From: Lepisosteus oculatus
Taxonomy: Eukaryota > Chordata > Actinopteri > Semionotiformes > Lepisosteidae
Assembly: GCF_040954835.1 (NCBI RefSeq)
Contig: NC_090716.1
Span: 7,890,775-7,954,774 of the forward strand
Length of the DNA stretch: 64,000 nt
Direction: 5' to 3'
The notes under the pieces are model-generated. The model was given only the letters and a program-made list of their open reading frames with translations, was not told where the DNA came from and ran no database searches. The number at the start of each line of letters is the position of its first letter. The stretch's first letter is position 1. Below, piece after piece: positions 37,761 to 59,072 of the stretch. Both the position numbers and the translations under genes were made by a program.

Positions 37761-39174
37761 AATCTTGGCCCCCTGCTGCTGTTTCTTTCGACACTTAGCT
37801 GATAATTTCAATTAAATTATTCCTCACCATTTGCTTGTGAAAATAAGAGTTCCAACAAGGACTTTCGAATTAAAACTGTAAATGTACATCTGAAAGGTGC
37901 GACATATATGTCCATGTTACGAGCCTGGCATGTGTCAGGGGTGAGGACACACTTGAAGAAGACAGCGAATTGACGAAAAGAAAGCTGAAGTGCTGAGTGT
38001 GATGAGATGTGTCAAGTGCTAGATCTTTGGGTGCTGCATTAAGAAGTGCAGAAATAAAAATCTACTCAGGTGTAAAAGAGAAATGTTTTCTGTTCTGGCA
38101 TTGAAAACCTCTGACTCCAAAGCCTTAAAAACTCTCTTCTTTGGGTACCACTCATACAAGGTCCCTTGTGACAAACCTTTGAGGTACTTGGAGTTTTAGA
38201 CAGTATGCAAAGCTGTAAATGAACTGATGATAAAACAGGACAACCCAGACGAGGAAGCATTAAGTGTCCTAAAACAACTTTAAATTGTATGGCTTTTTTC
38301 ATTGAGGGAAATAACAGATGATTCTTACTACAGATGAGTCTCATTTCATCTCAGTTTTCTTAAATTTTTCTGAATCTTTCAATCTGATGAAGTCACACCT
38401 CTCTAATTACATTTTAGAACAACTATTTGTTATCATATATTTAAAAAGAACTATTAATACCAGGGGATAGTGAACATTATCACATTAGTCTTTGTTACTG
38501 CATGTATGCTCTTACTGTCTCATTACTCAGAGAAGGTGTGGTAGTTTCTATTACAAAGCACATTTGCAGCCATAACTCAGGACCTTTTGTTGTAGTAAGG
38601 TGACAGTAAATTACGGACTTAACCAGGAAGCGCAGAAAGTGTTCAACCTGTTTGGCTGGTTTGCAAAATGTATTTTTGAAAAACATATTTTCATTCCTCT
38701 GCCACCCCATTTTCATGGATGACTGCTTTCAAATCACGTGCAGTGCTATTCTTGAACAAAAACAATGGTCAATGTAAAATCAGATCTTTGTTTTGTATCC
38801 ATTGCTCGTCATTAATGACAATCCTAAAAGGTAGTTGTCTTGGTTCAACAGGAATGTTTACACAGGTGGCAGATAGAAATTAGACTTTGCACAGCCTGAA
38901 TGTTTTGTGCTACCCCTTCTAATTTTGTAACTCTAACAAATGACTAACTTTTTAGCCCAGAGCCTACCTTGCACTTAAATACTTTTATTTTACTAGGAAC
39001 AATTAAACCAAACATCCAGTGCAATATATTTGAGTCAACCCTATTTAGTGTACTGTATCTTGCAAAATGTTATTGTGTATTAAAATTACCATCATCTGTA
39101 CCAGCCATTTAAACCAAAACCTGGTCATTTTATTTTGTAAACCATCTATCGCTGTTCAAAGTCTTCTACAATTC

Positions 39175-39450
39175 CATCCATCCATTTTCCATTTCATCCA
39201 TAATGGACCATAATGAAGTCAGAGTGAACTGGAGCCCATCAGACAATGGACACAAGGCAAGATACATCCTTGTTTGGATACCAGTCCATCACAGGGAGCA
39301 CACATACATGCATATTGGAGAACAATTTACAGAAGAACCTACATAGTGTAGCATGTCTTTGTGCTGTGTAAGGAAACCGCATTAACCATAGAAAACTCAA
39401 TGACAAGCAAACTCCACTCCAAGCAGGATTCCTTCTCCAGGATGTGACAG
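39175..39450 (-). mobile_element. V-SINE-like element, copy 3 (reverse, diverged)
   Basis: Starts with TCCATCCATCCATTTTCCAT, the reversed GGATGGATGG tail, followed by AGTGAACTGGAGCCCATCAG and GGATACCAGTCCATCACAGG, the reversed body. The head is poorly preserved. Confidence 0.55.
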
Positions 39451-40577
39451 CCACCATGCCATGATCTTCTATAATTTAATGAGACAATTAAAAATATAAT
39501 GGATTAATTAAATCAATTAATTAGAGGAATAAAGACCTGGTAGGGGAACTATGGTGTGCTTGAGCACTACTGTTCATACGAAACATACATATACTTTTAC
39601 CAGCCATAGAAAGTGTAAAGGCACCTACAGTATGTGCCGTGAGATTCCATTGTCACGCTGTTCAGGTTTGACTGTGACCCATATTTCACTATAAACAGCT
39701 TCCCCCTGGCACACAGAGGTAACGACTCCACATGCACGCTGGTGTGGGCATGCAGTGCTTGGATTCATGGATGCCGGAGGAGAGAAGCTTCATTCCAAAT
39801 GCGTCTATCCCCCAAATTGTCCAAGTCTACAGCTGGACAAGGACACGGGACTGCTGGAAAGATCGCAAGGGGAGGTCATTTGGACCACATTGCTTGTATG
39901 GTAGTGTCGTACCTAAGTCAATCTATAATTTCGACCAACCATTTCTTAAAAGAGCTCAGACGCCACAGGGTCGGGAAGTCCGATCCAGATGCCCACGGCT
40001 CTGTGCGAAAAAAAATGTTTTCTGTTCTCTATCTGATCTGTATTCCCTTTCGGTTCCCAATTTCGGGTTTTTATTTAAAACAAGTCAAGCGAAATATTAG
40101 ACGCGGATTAATGTTAAAATCTCAGTTGAAAAAATAACATATTAATAACAATACAAATATTGTAAATTATTAAAAATGAACACATTTAAATAGATAGACT
40201 TACGGATAATTTATCCCTGCAATAGAGTTGATCTAAATTTAGCCAGAACCTTTAATTAGTTTATTACATTGTTTATTGACTTAAATTGTAGAAATTACGA
40301 GTGTTTCCATGTTTTAGTCATTGAGGAGTTTGAATTCCCTATAAAGCGTGCTGGGCTGTTGATCTCCGAGGATCAATCCTTAAGGTAGTCCAGCAATAGT
40401 AAAACAAAAAGGTACAAGAAACTAGCGACAAACGGTTTGCCATGGCACACGGTATAAGGGACAGCAAACAGATTATCAGTGTGGTCGATTGCCAGTGAAA
40501 CGCCGCTTGATGACTAATTTGCTTAGTGACACCTGCGATGTGAATAAGAGGTGGAGGCTTTGGGGTTGGCTCCGCTG

Positions 40578-40585
40578 TTACGTCA
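40578..40585 (+). promoter_or_regulatory. CRE-like site in the DEPDC7 promoter
   Basis: TTACGTCA, one base from the palindromic TGACGTCA, lies 46 bp upstream of the DEPDC7 start codon within the CpG-bearing 40,490-40,700 segment. Candidate CREB/ATF site by motif only. Confidence 0.4.
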
Positions 40586-40630
40586 CCGCTCCAGTACGAA
40601 TTGAGAAAGTGGAGCTACTGCTGCAGAGTT

Positions 40631-49342
<8,712 letters not shown>

Positions 49343-49440
49343 CTGCGCCACTTTGTATTGTAAAACTCTGTATATGTCTTGTATTTAGAGCTATGTAAAT
49401 GTTTAAATTATAAGAATAAAGTATTCTAATTTTTACACTG
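49343..49440 (+). promoter_or_regulatory. depdc7: DEPDC7 3' UTR and poly(A) signal
   Basis: AATAAA at 49415-49420, 73 bp after the stop, followed by T-rich sequence (CTAATTTTTACACTG). This gives a very short 3' UTR. Confidence 0.7.
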
Positions 49441-50330
49441 CTGCTTCATCTTAATTTGACTTTTTGGTCCTAACCACAGTTCATTTTTTTTTTTCCCCCA
49501 CGTAGTGACTCAAGCCATTCGATATGCGTGCCACAGTCATTAAATATTGGCATTTTGGTTTCAATAAATTCAAGCTGCACTTCAAAATACTTGGCATTTT
49601 ATTCTGCAGGGGAAATGATTTTGCATTTTAGAACTGCTATCTTCATATTAGATTGCATCTTCCTCTAATCTTTGCCTGTTGGTGGACTCCTTGGAGACCA
49701 AAAACTCCAGCTATATGAACGATTATTTTTAAATGATGTTATAAATGATTTGGACTTTTTTTTTTTCCCCACCAGACGTGAAATCCACATGTCCGTCTGT
49801 TTCCAAGGTCAAAAGTTCTGCATTTCCTGCGCTTATGAATACATCTCTTTGTAGCCGAATCAGAATGACAAAAGCTATCTGAATGTCAATTCGCCAGGGA
49901 TAATAGCAGGGTGGAGAACGCACAATCGCACTGCAGTATATTACCATTAAACTAACTTAAAGAACATTTAATACTGATCTACACCAGATGCAATTGAATG
50001 CTTTATTGTAAGCTTTCAAATCTGGGAAGTGGGTTTCGTCAGATCCCATTGCCATTCGAACCAGTGCAGGACCGCGTTCTGCGCAAAGTAAAATAAAAAC
50101 GGATCTGCCGCTTGAGGTCGCCAGTTGATTCCCGTATAAAGAAAAACACATGCAAGGAAGAGGAATCCTCTTTTCCGACGATAAAGAACTTATTTTAAGA
50201 TCGGGTTAAGGGAGCTGTTGCACAGATAATATCGACGACCGTCACATTCCCAGCACAGTAACTACGACTGGGAGGGCGTTGAGGGGGAAAATAAAAACAG
50301 TCTGGAATTTAATCCCAGCATCGTTTTAAA
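49441..50330. other. Intergenic spacer DEPDC7-TCP11L1
   Basis: About 0.9 kb with no gene. Base composition shifts from AT-rich to CpG-bearing toward 50.2 kb, where the TCP11L1 promoter begins. Small ORFs here are chance. Confidence 0.5.
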
Positions 50331-50340
50331 GCCGCCTACC

Positions 50341-50422
50341 AGAAGTTGTAGTTCTCTTGCAAGTGCGCGACCTCTGAACAGGAAAGAAAGTCGAAGAACC
50401 AAAAACAAAACTACAATTCCCA
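50341..50422. promoter_or_regulatory. TCP11L1 promoter with paired ZNF143/SBS-like motifs
   Basis: ACTACAATTCCCA at 50410-50422 (+) matches the ZNF143/Staf-associated promoter element ACTACAAYTCCCA. AGAAGTTGTAGTT at 50341-50353 is a weaker copy in reverse orientation. An ETS-like ATTTCCG lies near 50450. The surrounding 50.33-50.53 kb is rich in CpG. Together these mark a housekeeping-type promoter just upstream of the presumed noncoding first exon. Confidence 0.55.
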
Positions 50423-50454
50423 CGTAGCCGTGCCGACTGTAGGAACGTCATTTC

Positions 50455-50710
50455 CGTAAATAGAGATGGCAGCGTCGTCTGTTTGAGCTGGGAGGTGGCG
50501 TGCTCGATAATTTCCTATATTATACCGGCTGTATTCGTTTGATTCTGGAAGAATCTTATTCTTTCTATAGCACTTTATTTCCAGCGAAATCTAAAGGCGC
50601 ACCATATTCTTTGGTTGCAAAGGCCAAGGACGTTATTACAATTTAACTCCGTATTGCAGTTATTTTTAGCTGATTCCATTTTTCACTGAAAACCAGAGGA
50701 GAACGAGCAG
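50455..50710 (+). other. tcp11l1: Presumed noncoding first exon of TCP11L1 with a short uORF
   Basis: The segment after the promoter ends at a usable donor GAGCAG|GTTCGT (50710|50711). It contains a seven-codon uORF, ATG at 50466 to TGA at 50484-50486. The transcription start is not known. The next exon carries the main start codon at 52718. Confidence 0.4.
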
Positions 50711-52717
50711 GTTCGTGTTTTCAGCTTTGTCTGTGATGTTGGATTTAACGATGTATTCGTTTTTTTATATTTGGCATTCATTTTGCATATACATATTATA
50801 GTAATCGAATAACATGGCGCATTGTTGGATTAAACGCGTCCTCCAGCTAAACAAAACGTATCATATACTGTTGTGAATCCTTTTTTGCCATTTTTGTGAA
50901 TTACTATTTTAATTAGCAATGTATACCTTATGTATGCATTCCTAAATTGATTATTTTTACCTTTGCTCACCCAGATGGCACTGATTCAGTCAGTCGTTTA
51001 CAGCTAAACATATCAACGGCTGAAAAATAAATCTAAATAATCCATAAAATATTATAGGATAAGATTAGATTTATCCACAAGTCACAGCAGTGTTCCAAGT
51101 GTAACTGCCAAGAACCTGTCTTCTGTGGGTATTGTGGTTTACAATGAATTCCCATCGGGGGTTTCTTAATTCCTTATACAGGGTAATAATTCTGATACTG
51201 TAGGAAGCATGGGCTATGTGCCGTCCTACTTATTGGTATTCCTGCTCAAAAAAACAAGGTGAGGCACTGGAGAGCTATATTTTAGGTATCTTGGTTCCAT
51301 TTAAATTCTGAAGGGTTGATTTAAGTTCCTTCAGAAGTCCCTTCATGAGGCCAACTGGAATGCAACAGGAAATTAATCTCTCATTTAAATTCAGTTTGTC
51401 GGATGCTCGATTTTGAGTAGGGGAAAACACTTCTGAACTGCAGAAATGTTTGGGTTTTTTTTCAGTTGAGGTCCTTTGTCAGAGCTTTGTTCCTGTTCTT
51501 GAACAGGCCGAAGGAATGCACTGTACGTATGTCACAAACACTTTATTCAGAACACAATGTCCTGTATAAACTGCATTTGTCAAGTAGAGACAGCTAATGC
51601 ATGACAGGAAGTTGGCTTCCAGATGTTTGCAGCAATGTTATTTGTCTAATTGTTCAAAGTCAGCTATTTTTTGTCCTGATTCCTGCAAGAAAGCTTAGCA
51701 AGACTAGACACCCAAGATGATAACCTAAGGCTAATTTCATGAGTGCAGTGGTAGCAGGAATTTTGTGGTCCAGTTGTTTTTGGTCTCGAAAGTGGACTTC
51801 AGTTTCAGGTTAGCTTCACCTGTTGCATGCCGTCAGCCAGCAGAGCTGTCATTTGTTACTGACAGTGTTCTCTGCGCAAAGCCTTCAGTTCACTCACAGT
51901 GCAGGTGGTGCTTGTCAGGCTCTCCGTCATTCTTCTGCTTTCCCACTTCACAGCTCAGCATGCAAGTGGACAACTTTGTACGAAGGCGGAAGTACCAATA
52001 AGTGCCAGTCATTGCTGAATGATGATGGCAGTGTGTTGTGGTTTGGGATCAAATGTTGTGCATGCTCTTGGGAAAAATGCATTAAAACTTAGACGTGCTG
52101 AAATACTGGGGTCCTTGATCCTATGGAGCAGTGTTCCAGCTGCAGATGTTTGGAAGCCTTTTTAGGAATACCAACATCTTCTGGTTTCATTTCAGCGGAT
52201 CCTTTGGTTTCTTCACTGTGTGACTCAAGAACTATGGTGTTCTACCTGATCTTTAGTAGGATGCTTCTTAAAATTAAGAAAGAAATAAAACCTTCCTTTT
52301 TTACAATTAATTCATTTTTTATTTCATTTTGTCATAGGCTATACGTAAAAAAACAAACCTTTAGCTGTAAACTGTAGACATCTGCTTAAGCAAAAGTTGT
52401 TTTGACATTAAGATGGAAGAATTTTGTTCAACAAACAACACCTTTCTCTCAGTATATCAAACAGCACTGCAAACACAAAAAAACAAAACAAGAAATGCTC
52501 AGAACTGTTTTTTATGTCCAAGCTTGTCTGGGTGAAATATTATAGTGAAATAGTGATATTTATAATCCAGTGGTTAACATGAAAATGTCTAACAAGCATG
52601 GGGAAACATGTAAGACGGTAAAGGGCAAAAGGGTGTTGCTGTTGACTGCAGGTTTTGGTCTGGCTCCAGGGAGATACTGTATCTTCAGCTGATTGTCTAA
52701 CGAGCGCTGGGAGAAGC

Positions 52718-55700
52718 ATGTCTCAGGACTCGGACAAGCCGACATCTGGGGAGGACAAGCTGGATGATCCCAGTGAGACGAGGAACCGTGCAGAGAGCCT
52801 GGACCCTTCAGAAGAGTCTCTGAGGAAGAGGGTGCGACAGCGCACCCCCAGCCCCCACGGGGGCGGCAGTGTACCGTGTAGGTCTCACAGGGCGGGCACG
52901 CTGTTTTAACAGATATGCACACTAGTCTGTGAGTTTGGTCAACATATAACGGAGACAGCCATGTAAAATCACTTGTAAGGGCGTTGGGCCACCATATGCA
53001 CCCTGGTATAGAGCGCACCAGTGCCTGTACTTCTGCAGGAGGGAGGTGACACAATAATGAGGATCCATCTCAGGGCAAACACAGACATGACCACACTCAT
53101 ACGAGGGACGATTTTCCCAGCAGCCAATTGACATACCAGTATGTATTTGGACTGTGGGAGGAGGCCTGAGGACCTGAAGGGAACCCACGGGAGACATGGG
53201 GAAAACATACAAACTCCACACAGATGGCACCCCAGACCTGGAGTTGAACCCAGGGCCTTAGCGCTGTGAGGCTGCCCATAATCAGTTTCCTTTCCTAAAA
53301 TATTCTGTGAGTGTTATTTCCTTAAACGATCTACAGTATGTGTTGCCCTAAGGCATTGTAAAGAAAAAAAAAACTGATTTTCTTTCCCTGCTACAGCCAG
53401 TCCTCCCCGATTTGTGTCAGTGGAGGAGCTGATGGAGACAGCCAAAGGTGTGACCAACATGGCCCTGGCCCATGAGATTGTGGTCAATGGTGGGTTCCAG
53501 GTGAAGCCCTCACACTTGACAGAGGGCAGGTAAGAGACTCCATTTTGTCTGGGGAACAAGTAAAGCCCTTCATATATGACCACGTGCCCTGTATCACATT
53601 GTTATCGCTTCAGGGTTTCTCATCTGAATCTTGTTCAGAAATGCTGAAACTCAGCGGCAAACCTGAGTTTAGTTTTAGCCAATTGTCAGAAATATGACTT
53701 GGTTTAATGAGAGGAAATTGTTTGTTTTTTTCTTGTTTGGGTGACTAGTTTAGAGAAAAGGGTGCGAGAGATCGTACACAAAGCGTTCTGGGACTGCCTT
53801 GAAGCGCAGCTGAGCGAAGATCCTCCTACATATGACCACGCAATCAGACTGCTGGGAGAGATCAAGGAGGTGAGAGCTGGGGTACTGGTCCTGTAAAACA
53901 GATTGATATTTTTAAAAAATCCCGTTTGTTGGTTTTGATGTTTTAAGGACAAGAAACTACACCATGATTTACAGAATAACAAAAATAACTTTCAATTTCT
54001 GAATTACATTGAAATGATTCATATTTTTCCTGTTTGCGGTAAGCTTGTCTTAGTGTTTCTGCATCGTTTATAGATGCAACTGCTTTGAGAGGGGAAAATG
54101 GGCTTAATGGACAGGGGAAGAAGTGAGGGAAAGAATGCTGGTAGCAAGTCTGTGTGCAGAGAGAAAATAGAGCAGTAATTCTCAGTTATGCATTGTGTTC
54201 TCCAGAACAGAAAAGGTTTGATTCAAGTACCTTGTTTTAGCAAAGCAGAAAGTAGATCACAGTGGCTGACGCCTCAGCTGGTTACACTTACGCCTGAGGA
54301 AATTAAATGGAGATGTGAAAGTGATGTGGCCCTTAAACGCACCTTTGCTGGCTTTTGAATTTCCGTGAAGAATGGCTGCAGATCCTGTACCTTTCTTCAT
54401 TCTTCTCCCTTGTGCTTTGCTGTTTTGATTGCAGTCTGTGATAAATGTCTGAATTTAAAATGTAAATCTGCCAGTTTACTGTAATTCAAAAAGTAATACA
54501 TTTTCTGGGAATGTCAAGCACTGCATTTTTAAACATATCTGTAGGTCTTCACAAAGATTACACCTGTCAGGATTAGTTATGGCATGTATTTATACAGTAC
54601 AGCACACAATGTGTCCAGTGTCTATGAATGCATTCCTGTGCCAAGGTTGTATAACATGCCCTTTCCATTACATGTCCTTTCCATTTCCAGTACATTACAT
54701 GGTAATATAAGTACTATTTGCTATTAGTTTTTTCATTTGTTGAAAAATGTACATTTTTTGTGTAGTGTTAAGTTATAGTCCCACCATGGCCAGGTAGTTT
54801 GGAGGAGTAGAAAACATTACTTTTGTCTTGAAGGAAAAATTGAATTGTATATTTTCAATCACATAGCTAGACAAACTGGAACTGTATAGCTACCATGGTT
54901 TTTCTAAGTTTATTTACTACTTCAGATCATCAAACTGGACACATTGTTTTTTAAGTCAGTATTGATGAGCTGCTTGACTGAGTGTTGACGTGAGACCACA
55001 GCAGCGTTATCAACGAGACGTGTTTTTTTTTCTCTGCTTTGTTAATTATCCCGAACCACAACCCTTTCAATGTGTCGCCAGTCCGGTTTGCTGAAGGATT
55101 GCGTCTCTGTGCCTAGACTCTCCTGTCGTTCCTGTTGCCTGGCCACAGCCGCCTGCGTAATCAGATTAACGAGGTTCTGGACCTGGAGCTGATCAGGCAA
55201 GAGGCAGAAAACGGAGCCCTGGACATCAACAAGGTGGCGGAGTTTGTGATCAGCATGATGGGGACCCTGTGCGCCCCAGCTCGAGACGAGGAGATCAAAA
55301 AGCTGCGTGACATCACCGCCATTGTTCCTCTGTTCAAGTACGGGAGAACGTGCACGTGAAAGTTGACTATAATCAGTCATGCCTAATTTTGATCTTATGA
55401 GTATGGTTGCATTAATAACCACTGTATGTATGAGCTACTTTTGTGGAATTAAACTGGTATTATTAAAGATGTAGTTACTAAGCATTGAAGGAAACATGAA
55501 TACAAAAGCTTGGCGACAGTATTTTGAAAAGCCCACATTAGGAGAGTTTGAGACGCTTATTTGACACCCTCTGTCGTATTCTGTTTTATAGTAAAGAAAT
55601 TGGAATCTTTAAAGATTAGATTTGAATGGTTAAGTTGTACTTAAAATATTCTGTATACTGTCCAGTGGTTGTAAAGAGAGAAGCATTTGTATTTTTTTCT

Positions 55701-58700
55701 GGTATTGCCTCCTGTAGGGGTTTTCTAAAGAGACATCAGGATACAGATACTATAGATGTGTTCTGTGTCTTTCAGGGCCATTTTCTCAGTAATGGATTTA
55801 ATGAAGATTGATATGGCTAATTTTGCAGTAAGCAGCATTAGACCACATTTAATGCAGCAGTCTGTTGAGTACGAGAGGAAGAAATTCCAGGAATTCATTG
55901 AAAAACAACCCAGTGAGTAACTTCCCTTGTTTAAAATTGTTCTTTCACAAGCCTTTGCAGTGAGTGGCACTTGCCTGTAACATACATAAGAATGTCATTA
56001 ATCTTTTATTAACAGCTTTGTATTTTAATAGGTGTGTTATACATACTCATCTTTGTATGGAAAATGAGATTCTTAAAAGATTACGTTCTTGATTACGCTG
56101 TAGGTATTTTATTACTAATTGAGTTTACAGTGACTGATGTGATTGATACCACAGGCAAGTTTTAGTTTCCTGATAAAACCTTTCCACTTTAGGCACCTAA
56201 TCAAATACCATACAATACGTGACAATTACTCAGTAGTTTGCATGTGGCCTTCTCAAAAGCCTAAGCCCTAAAGAGTGCCTCTGGTGCGATGAGACGACCC
56301 CTTTCGGAGATGTTGACCTGCAGAGTAATAAGCTCGGCTTTCTCCAGACTCCCTGGACTTTACTCAGAAGTGGCTCCAGGATGCAGCAAACGCTCTCGTC
56401 AATGTGGAAGCAGAGGCCAGCCCTCCCTGCGCAGGGGCGGCAGGCCTCAGGGCCCCCGCTCTGTCCCCCCTCACGGTGCACAACCAAGCGTACCTGCGCC
56501 TGCTCAAGTGGGACCACACTCGCTCGCCTTTCCCCGAGGTAGGTCACCCGCCACCTGTTCTCCTTCTCCTGCCTCTCGACCTTGGGTTGGCCTTCTTAAA
56601 CCAATGCACCGCCCTCCTTTGTTTTGCATTTGTCGTTTTTTTTCCCATTTCAGTGATGCACACCCGACGTTTTCAAGCACGTACTGCTTTACGGTAGGGT
56701 TGCAGTGACTGTCGCGTGTCTCTGGGCTCTGTGGGAATCGACCTTATGGGTTAAAAACATCCCTCTTTTTGCCAGACAATGTTAATGGACGAGACTCGGT
56801 TTCAAGAGATGCAGATGGACCTGGAGCAACTGACAGGAATAGCGGCAGTGATGCTGATCACATACAACATTGCTGGAGCTGCTATCTCTGGCCTCCCTGG
56901 GTTTGCTGAAAAGCTGAAAAGCAGTGTTAAGGTGCTCCTGACAGGAATGCATGACCCGTAAGTGATTTCATACAGATCCTTTTTTTCCTTTTTCGTGCAT
57001 CAGATGGGTTATGGGGTTATTAATGACATTATTAAAGCACAAGAGTTGCTTATTCCAAGTTTGAGCACTTTTTATAGCCTTATTAAAAAAAAAAATGTAT
57101 CTACTACTCAAAGCTTCCAGGAATTAAGATGTTGTTTGACATCACCATGTACAGACTTCATAGTTATTGACACAAAATGTTATCTATGACCTTTACTTAA
57201 AACATAATGTGGTCCCTTGTTCATGTTGTGTGACTCGTTTCACCTTGAAACACTGGCTTTTATTTTAACATTCTCTTTCCATTCTTCAGTTCCTCTAACA
57301 AAATAGTCTTATTGGCTTTTATTTCCTTCTGAAAACTGTTAACAATGTTTATACCTAAAACTGCCTTAGGCTAAGAGAAGCTAAGAAGCGTAACATTTTT
57401 GCCTCATTAATCCAACCTTTCGCTAGTCACAGCGTTCTTGGAAAAACAGGTAGGCAAAATCACAGTCCATCACATTTCCACTTTGAAGTCCACATACAAA
57501 GGTATCCAGTCCATCAGTGTGGACAGGGATGTTTATGATGTTTAAGAGCTGAACTACACTGTAGGTATGATGACATAGACTGGTGTGTTGTAAGGAGTAT
57601 AATTAAAGGGATACCAGCTTCACTGAGAGCCAAATCAGAACTGAATTTAATGCACACAGTGCTTCAACTCATGATTGATTGGCTAAAATCTTCCGATCAA
57701 GTACATAAAAATGCAGTTTTGCAGCAATGAGAGCCAGCCACACTTTAAACTTTATCTTTCACATTTGCATACAGGAAAGATAAATAATACATGGTATATG
57801 GTATATTTTGTTCACTGTATCCAGGATGGGAATGCTCTCTAGTGGTTGCTATGAAAAGCGCATATACTGTATATCCAGTGCTGCAGTACCCTAAATAAAA
57901 TGCTGGCAGTGCATTTCAGTTCCTTTTACATGAAGAATGCCTTTTACAGGTTCTTCAGTCCGCTACCCCTGAGAGCAGTGTTGGTGTTCCACGTAACCAG
58001 AAAAAAACATTTGAAAGACAGCTTTTATTCTTGAATTAAACCCCTAAGTTTTTATTAATTGCCCCATTTCCTTTTTTTCCTGCAAGTTCTTTTAATGCCA
58101 GCGAGGCCTTTGCTACAGTTGGAGAGAAGATCTGTGTGGAGGTTAATAGCTGCCTGGCCCAGCATGGCTTCACCCCGTTTTCTGCTGACAGGGAAACTGT
58201 GCTGAAAGGACAGATTGAAGCCGTGAAAAATCCAGACAATTCCATCCGCAAACTCATCGGTAACAGTTTCATTACTCTTTGAAATGCCAGGGGTTTCCTT
58301 TTTAGATCAAATCTTGTTCTGATTGCAGCAAAGAACATCAGGACAGTAACCAAACAACCAAGAACATAGTAACATGTTTCAGACTTTTTATTTAACTGCC
58401 TGAAAATTAAAATTTAAGGTCTTCTCCCACCCTGCTGTTCTTTGGTTTGTATATTTGTAGTAATATAATACAGACTATGATGCTAATGATTTTAGACCCT
58501 CATGTCTTGCCCTTCACATAATTGTCTCGTCTTTTGCATCTGGTCTCTTTATGGCCATTAGATTAATAATCTAGGTAGTGCTAAGTAAAGTCAAATTCCC
58601 CTTACTTATTCCTACTAGCTATTTGCCTAATTAAAAAAAATAAAAGCACTTAACTAGATGGAGGTAATAAAAGAGGCTCTTAAAAGTGCCTAGATGACTG

Positions 58701-59072
58701 ATCAGTTGATTTAAAGTACCGTGCTTTACACAGCACAGAGGTATCAAAATCAATTCATGTTGCCAAGATGATTGCTAGCTATGAAGTTTTTTTTAAATAT
58801 GTTCTTTATGCTAAATATGTTTCTTTTTTTCAGATTCCCGCATTCAGACATTCCTAATGGGCTACCTTGAGTCTAGCCATCAGAAATCCAGCCCTGTTGT
58901 ACCAGGGGGTTTGGTCCCCATTCAGAAAGAAATGGAGGAAATAGCTGTGAAATTCAGCCGCCTGGTTAACTACAACAAAATGGTCTTTTCCCCATACTAT
59001 GATAAGATCCTCAGAGAGATATTCAGTGAGGGAGATCATCCTCCTGCCACCAGACAACTAACAGGACAATGA
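52718..59072 (+). CDS. tcp11l1: TCP11L1, T-complex 11-like protein 1 (complete, 9 coding exons)
   Basis: Coding exons: 52718-52877, 53397-53529, 53749-53869, 55117-55337, 55776-55912, 56348-56538, 56776-56957, 58087-58259, 58834-59072 (stop TGA). All phases close, 518 aa; human is about 509. The start is the first ATG of the exon, [17 protein letters not shown], comparable to the acidic human N-terminus. Residues ~55-510 are the TCP11 domain: [117 protein letters not shown]. Exon 7 is more variable, with a Pro/Ala-rich insert. The C-terminus runs about 12 residues past the point where human ends. TCP11-family proteins are linked to sperm function or cAMP/PKA signalling in testis; the role of TCP11L1 is less clear. 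Confidence 0.97.
53040..53277 (-). mobile_element. V-SINE-like element, copy 4 (reverse orientation)
   Basis: In TCP11L1 between coding exons 1 and 2. Reversed B-box-like TGGAGTTGAACCCAGGGCC, reversed central motif ACATACAAACTCCACACAGA, and GGACTGTGGGAGGAGGCC and GGAAAACATACAAACTCC are present, all in the order of copy 1. The left edge is uncertain and may extend to about 52,920. Confidence 0.7.
57833..57848 (-). promoter_or_regulatory. Weak CTCF-like motif in a TCP11L1 intron
   Basis: GCTCTCTAGTGGTTGC is the reverse of GCAACCACTAGAGAGC, two substitutions from the CTCF core. Low confidence. Confidence 0.2.

Larger units (their letters stand above)
35336..40400. other. Intergenic region before DEPDC7
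   Basis: About 5 kb without a convincing exon. It holds a degraded interspersed repeat at about 37,620-37,760 and a V-SINE-like copy at about 39,175-39,450. Two overlapping 120-130-codon open frames at 39.73-40.14 kb have no recognisable domain. I see nothing else. Confidence 0.5.

Noticed and set aside
39732-40137. Two overlapping 120-130-codon frames upstream of DEPDC7
   Set aside because: Two frames equally open, neither with a known domain, and the normal DEPDC7 start lies downstream with family homology.
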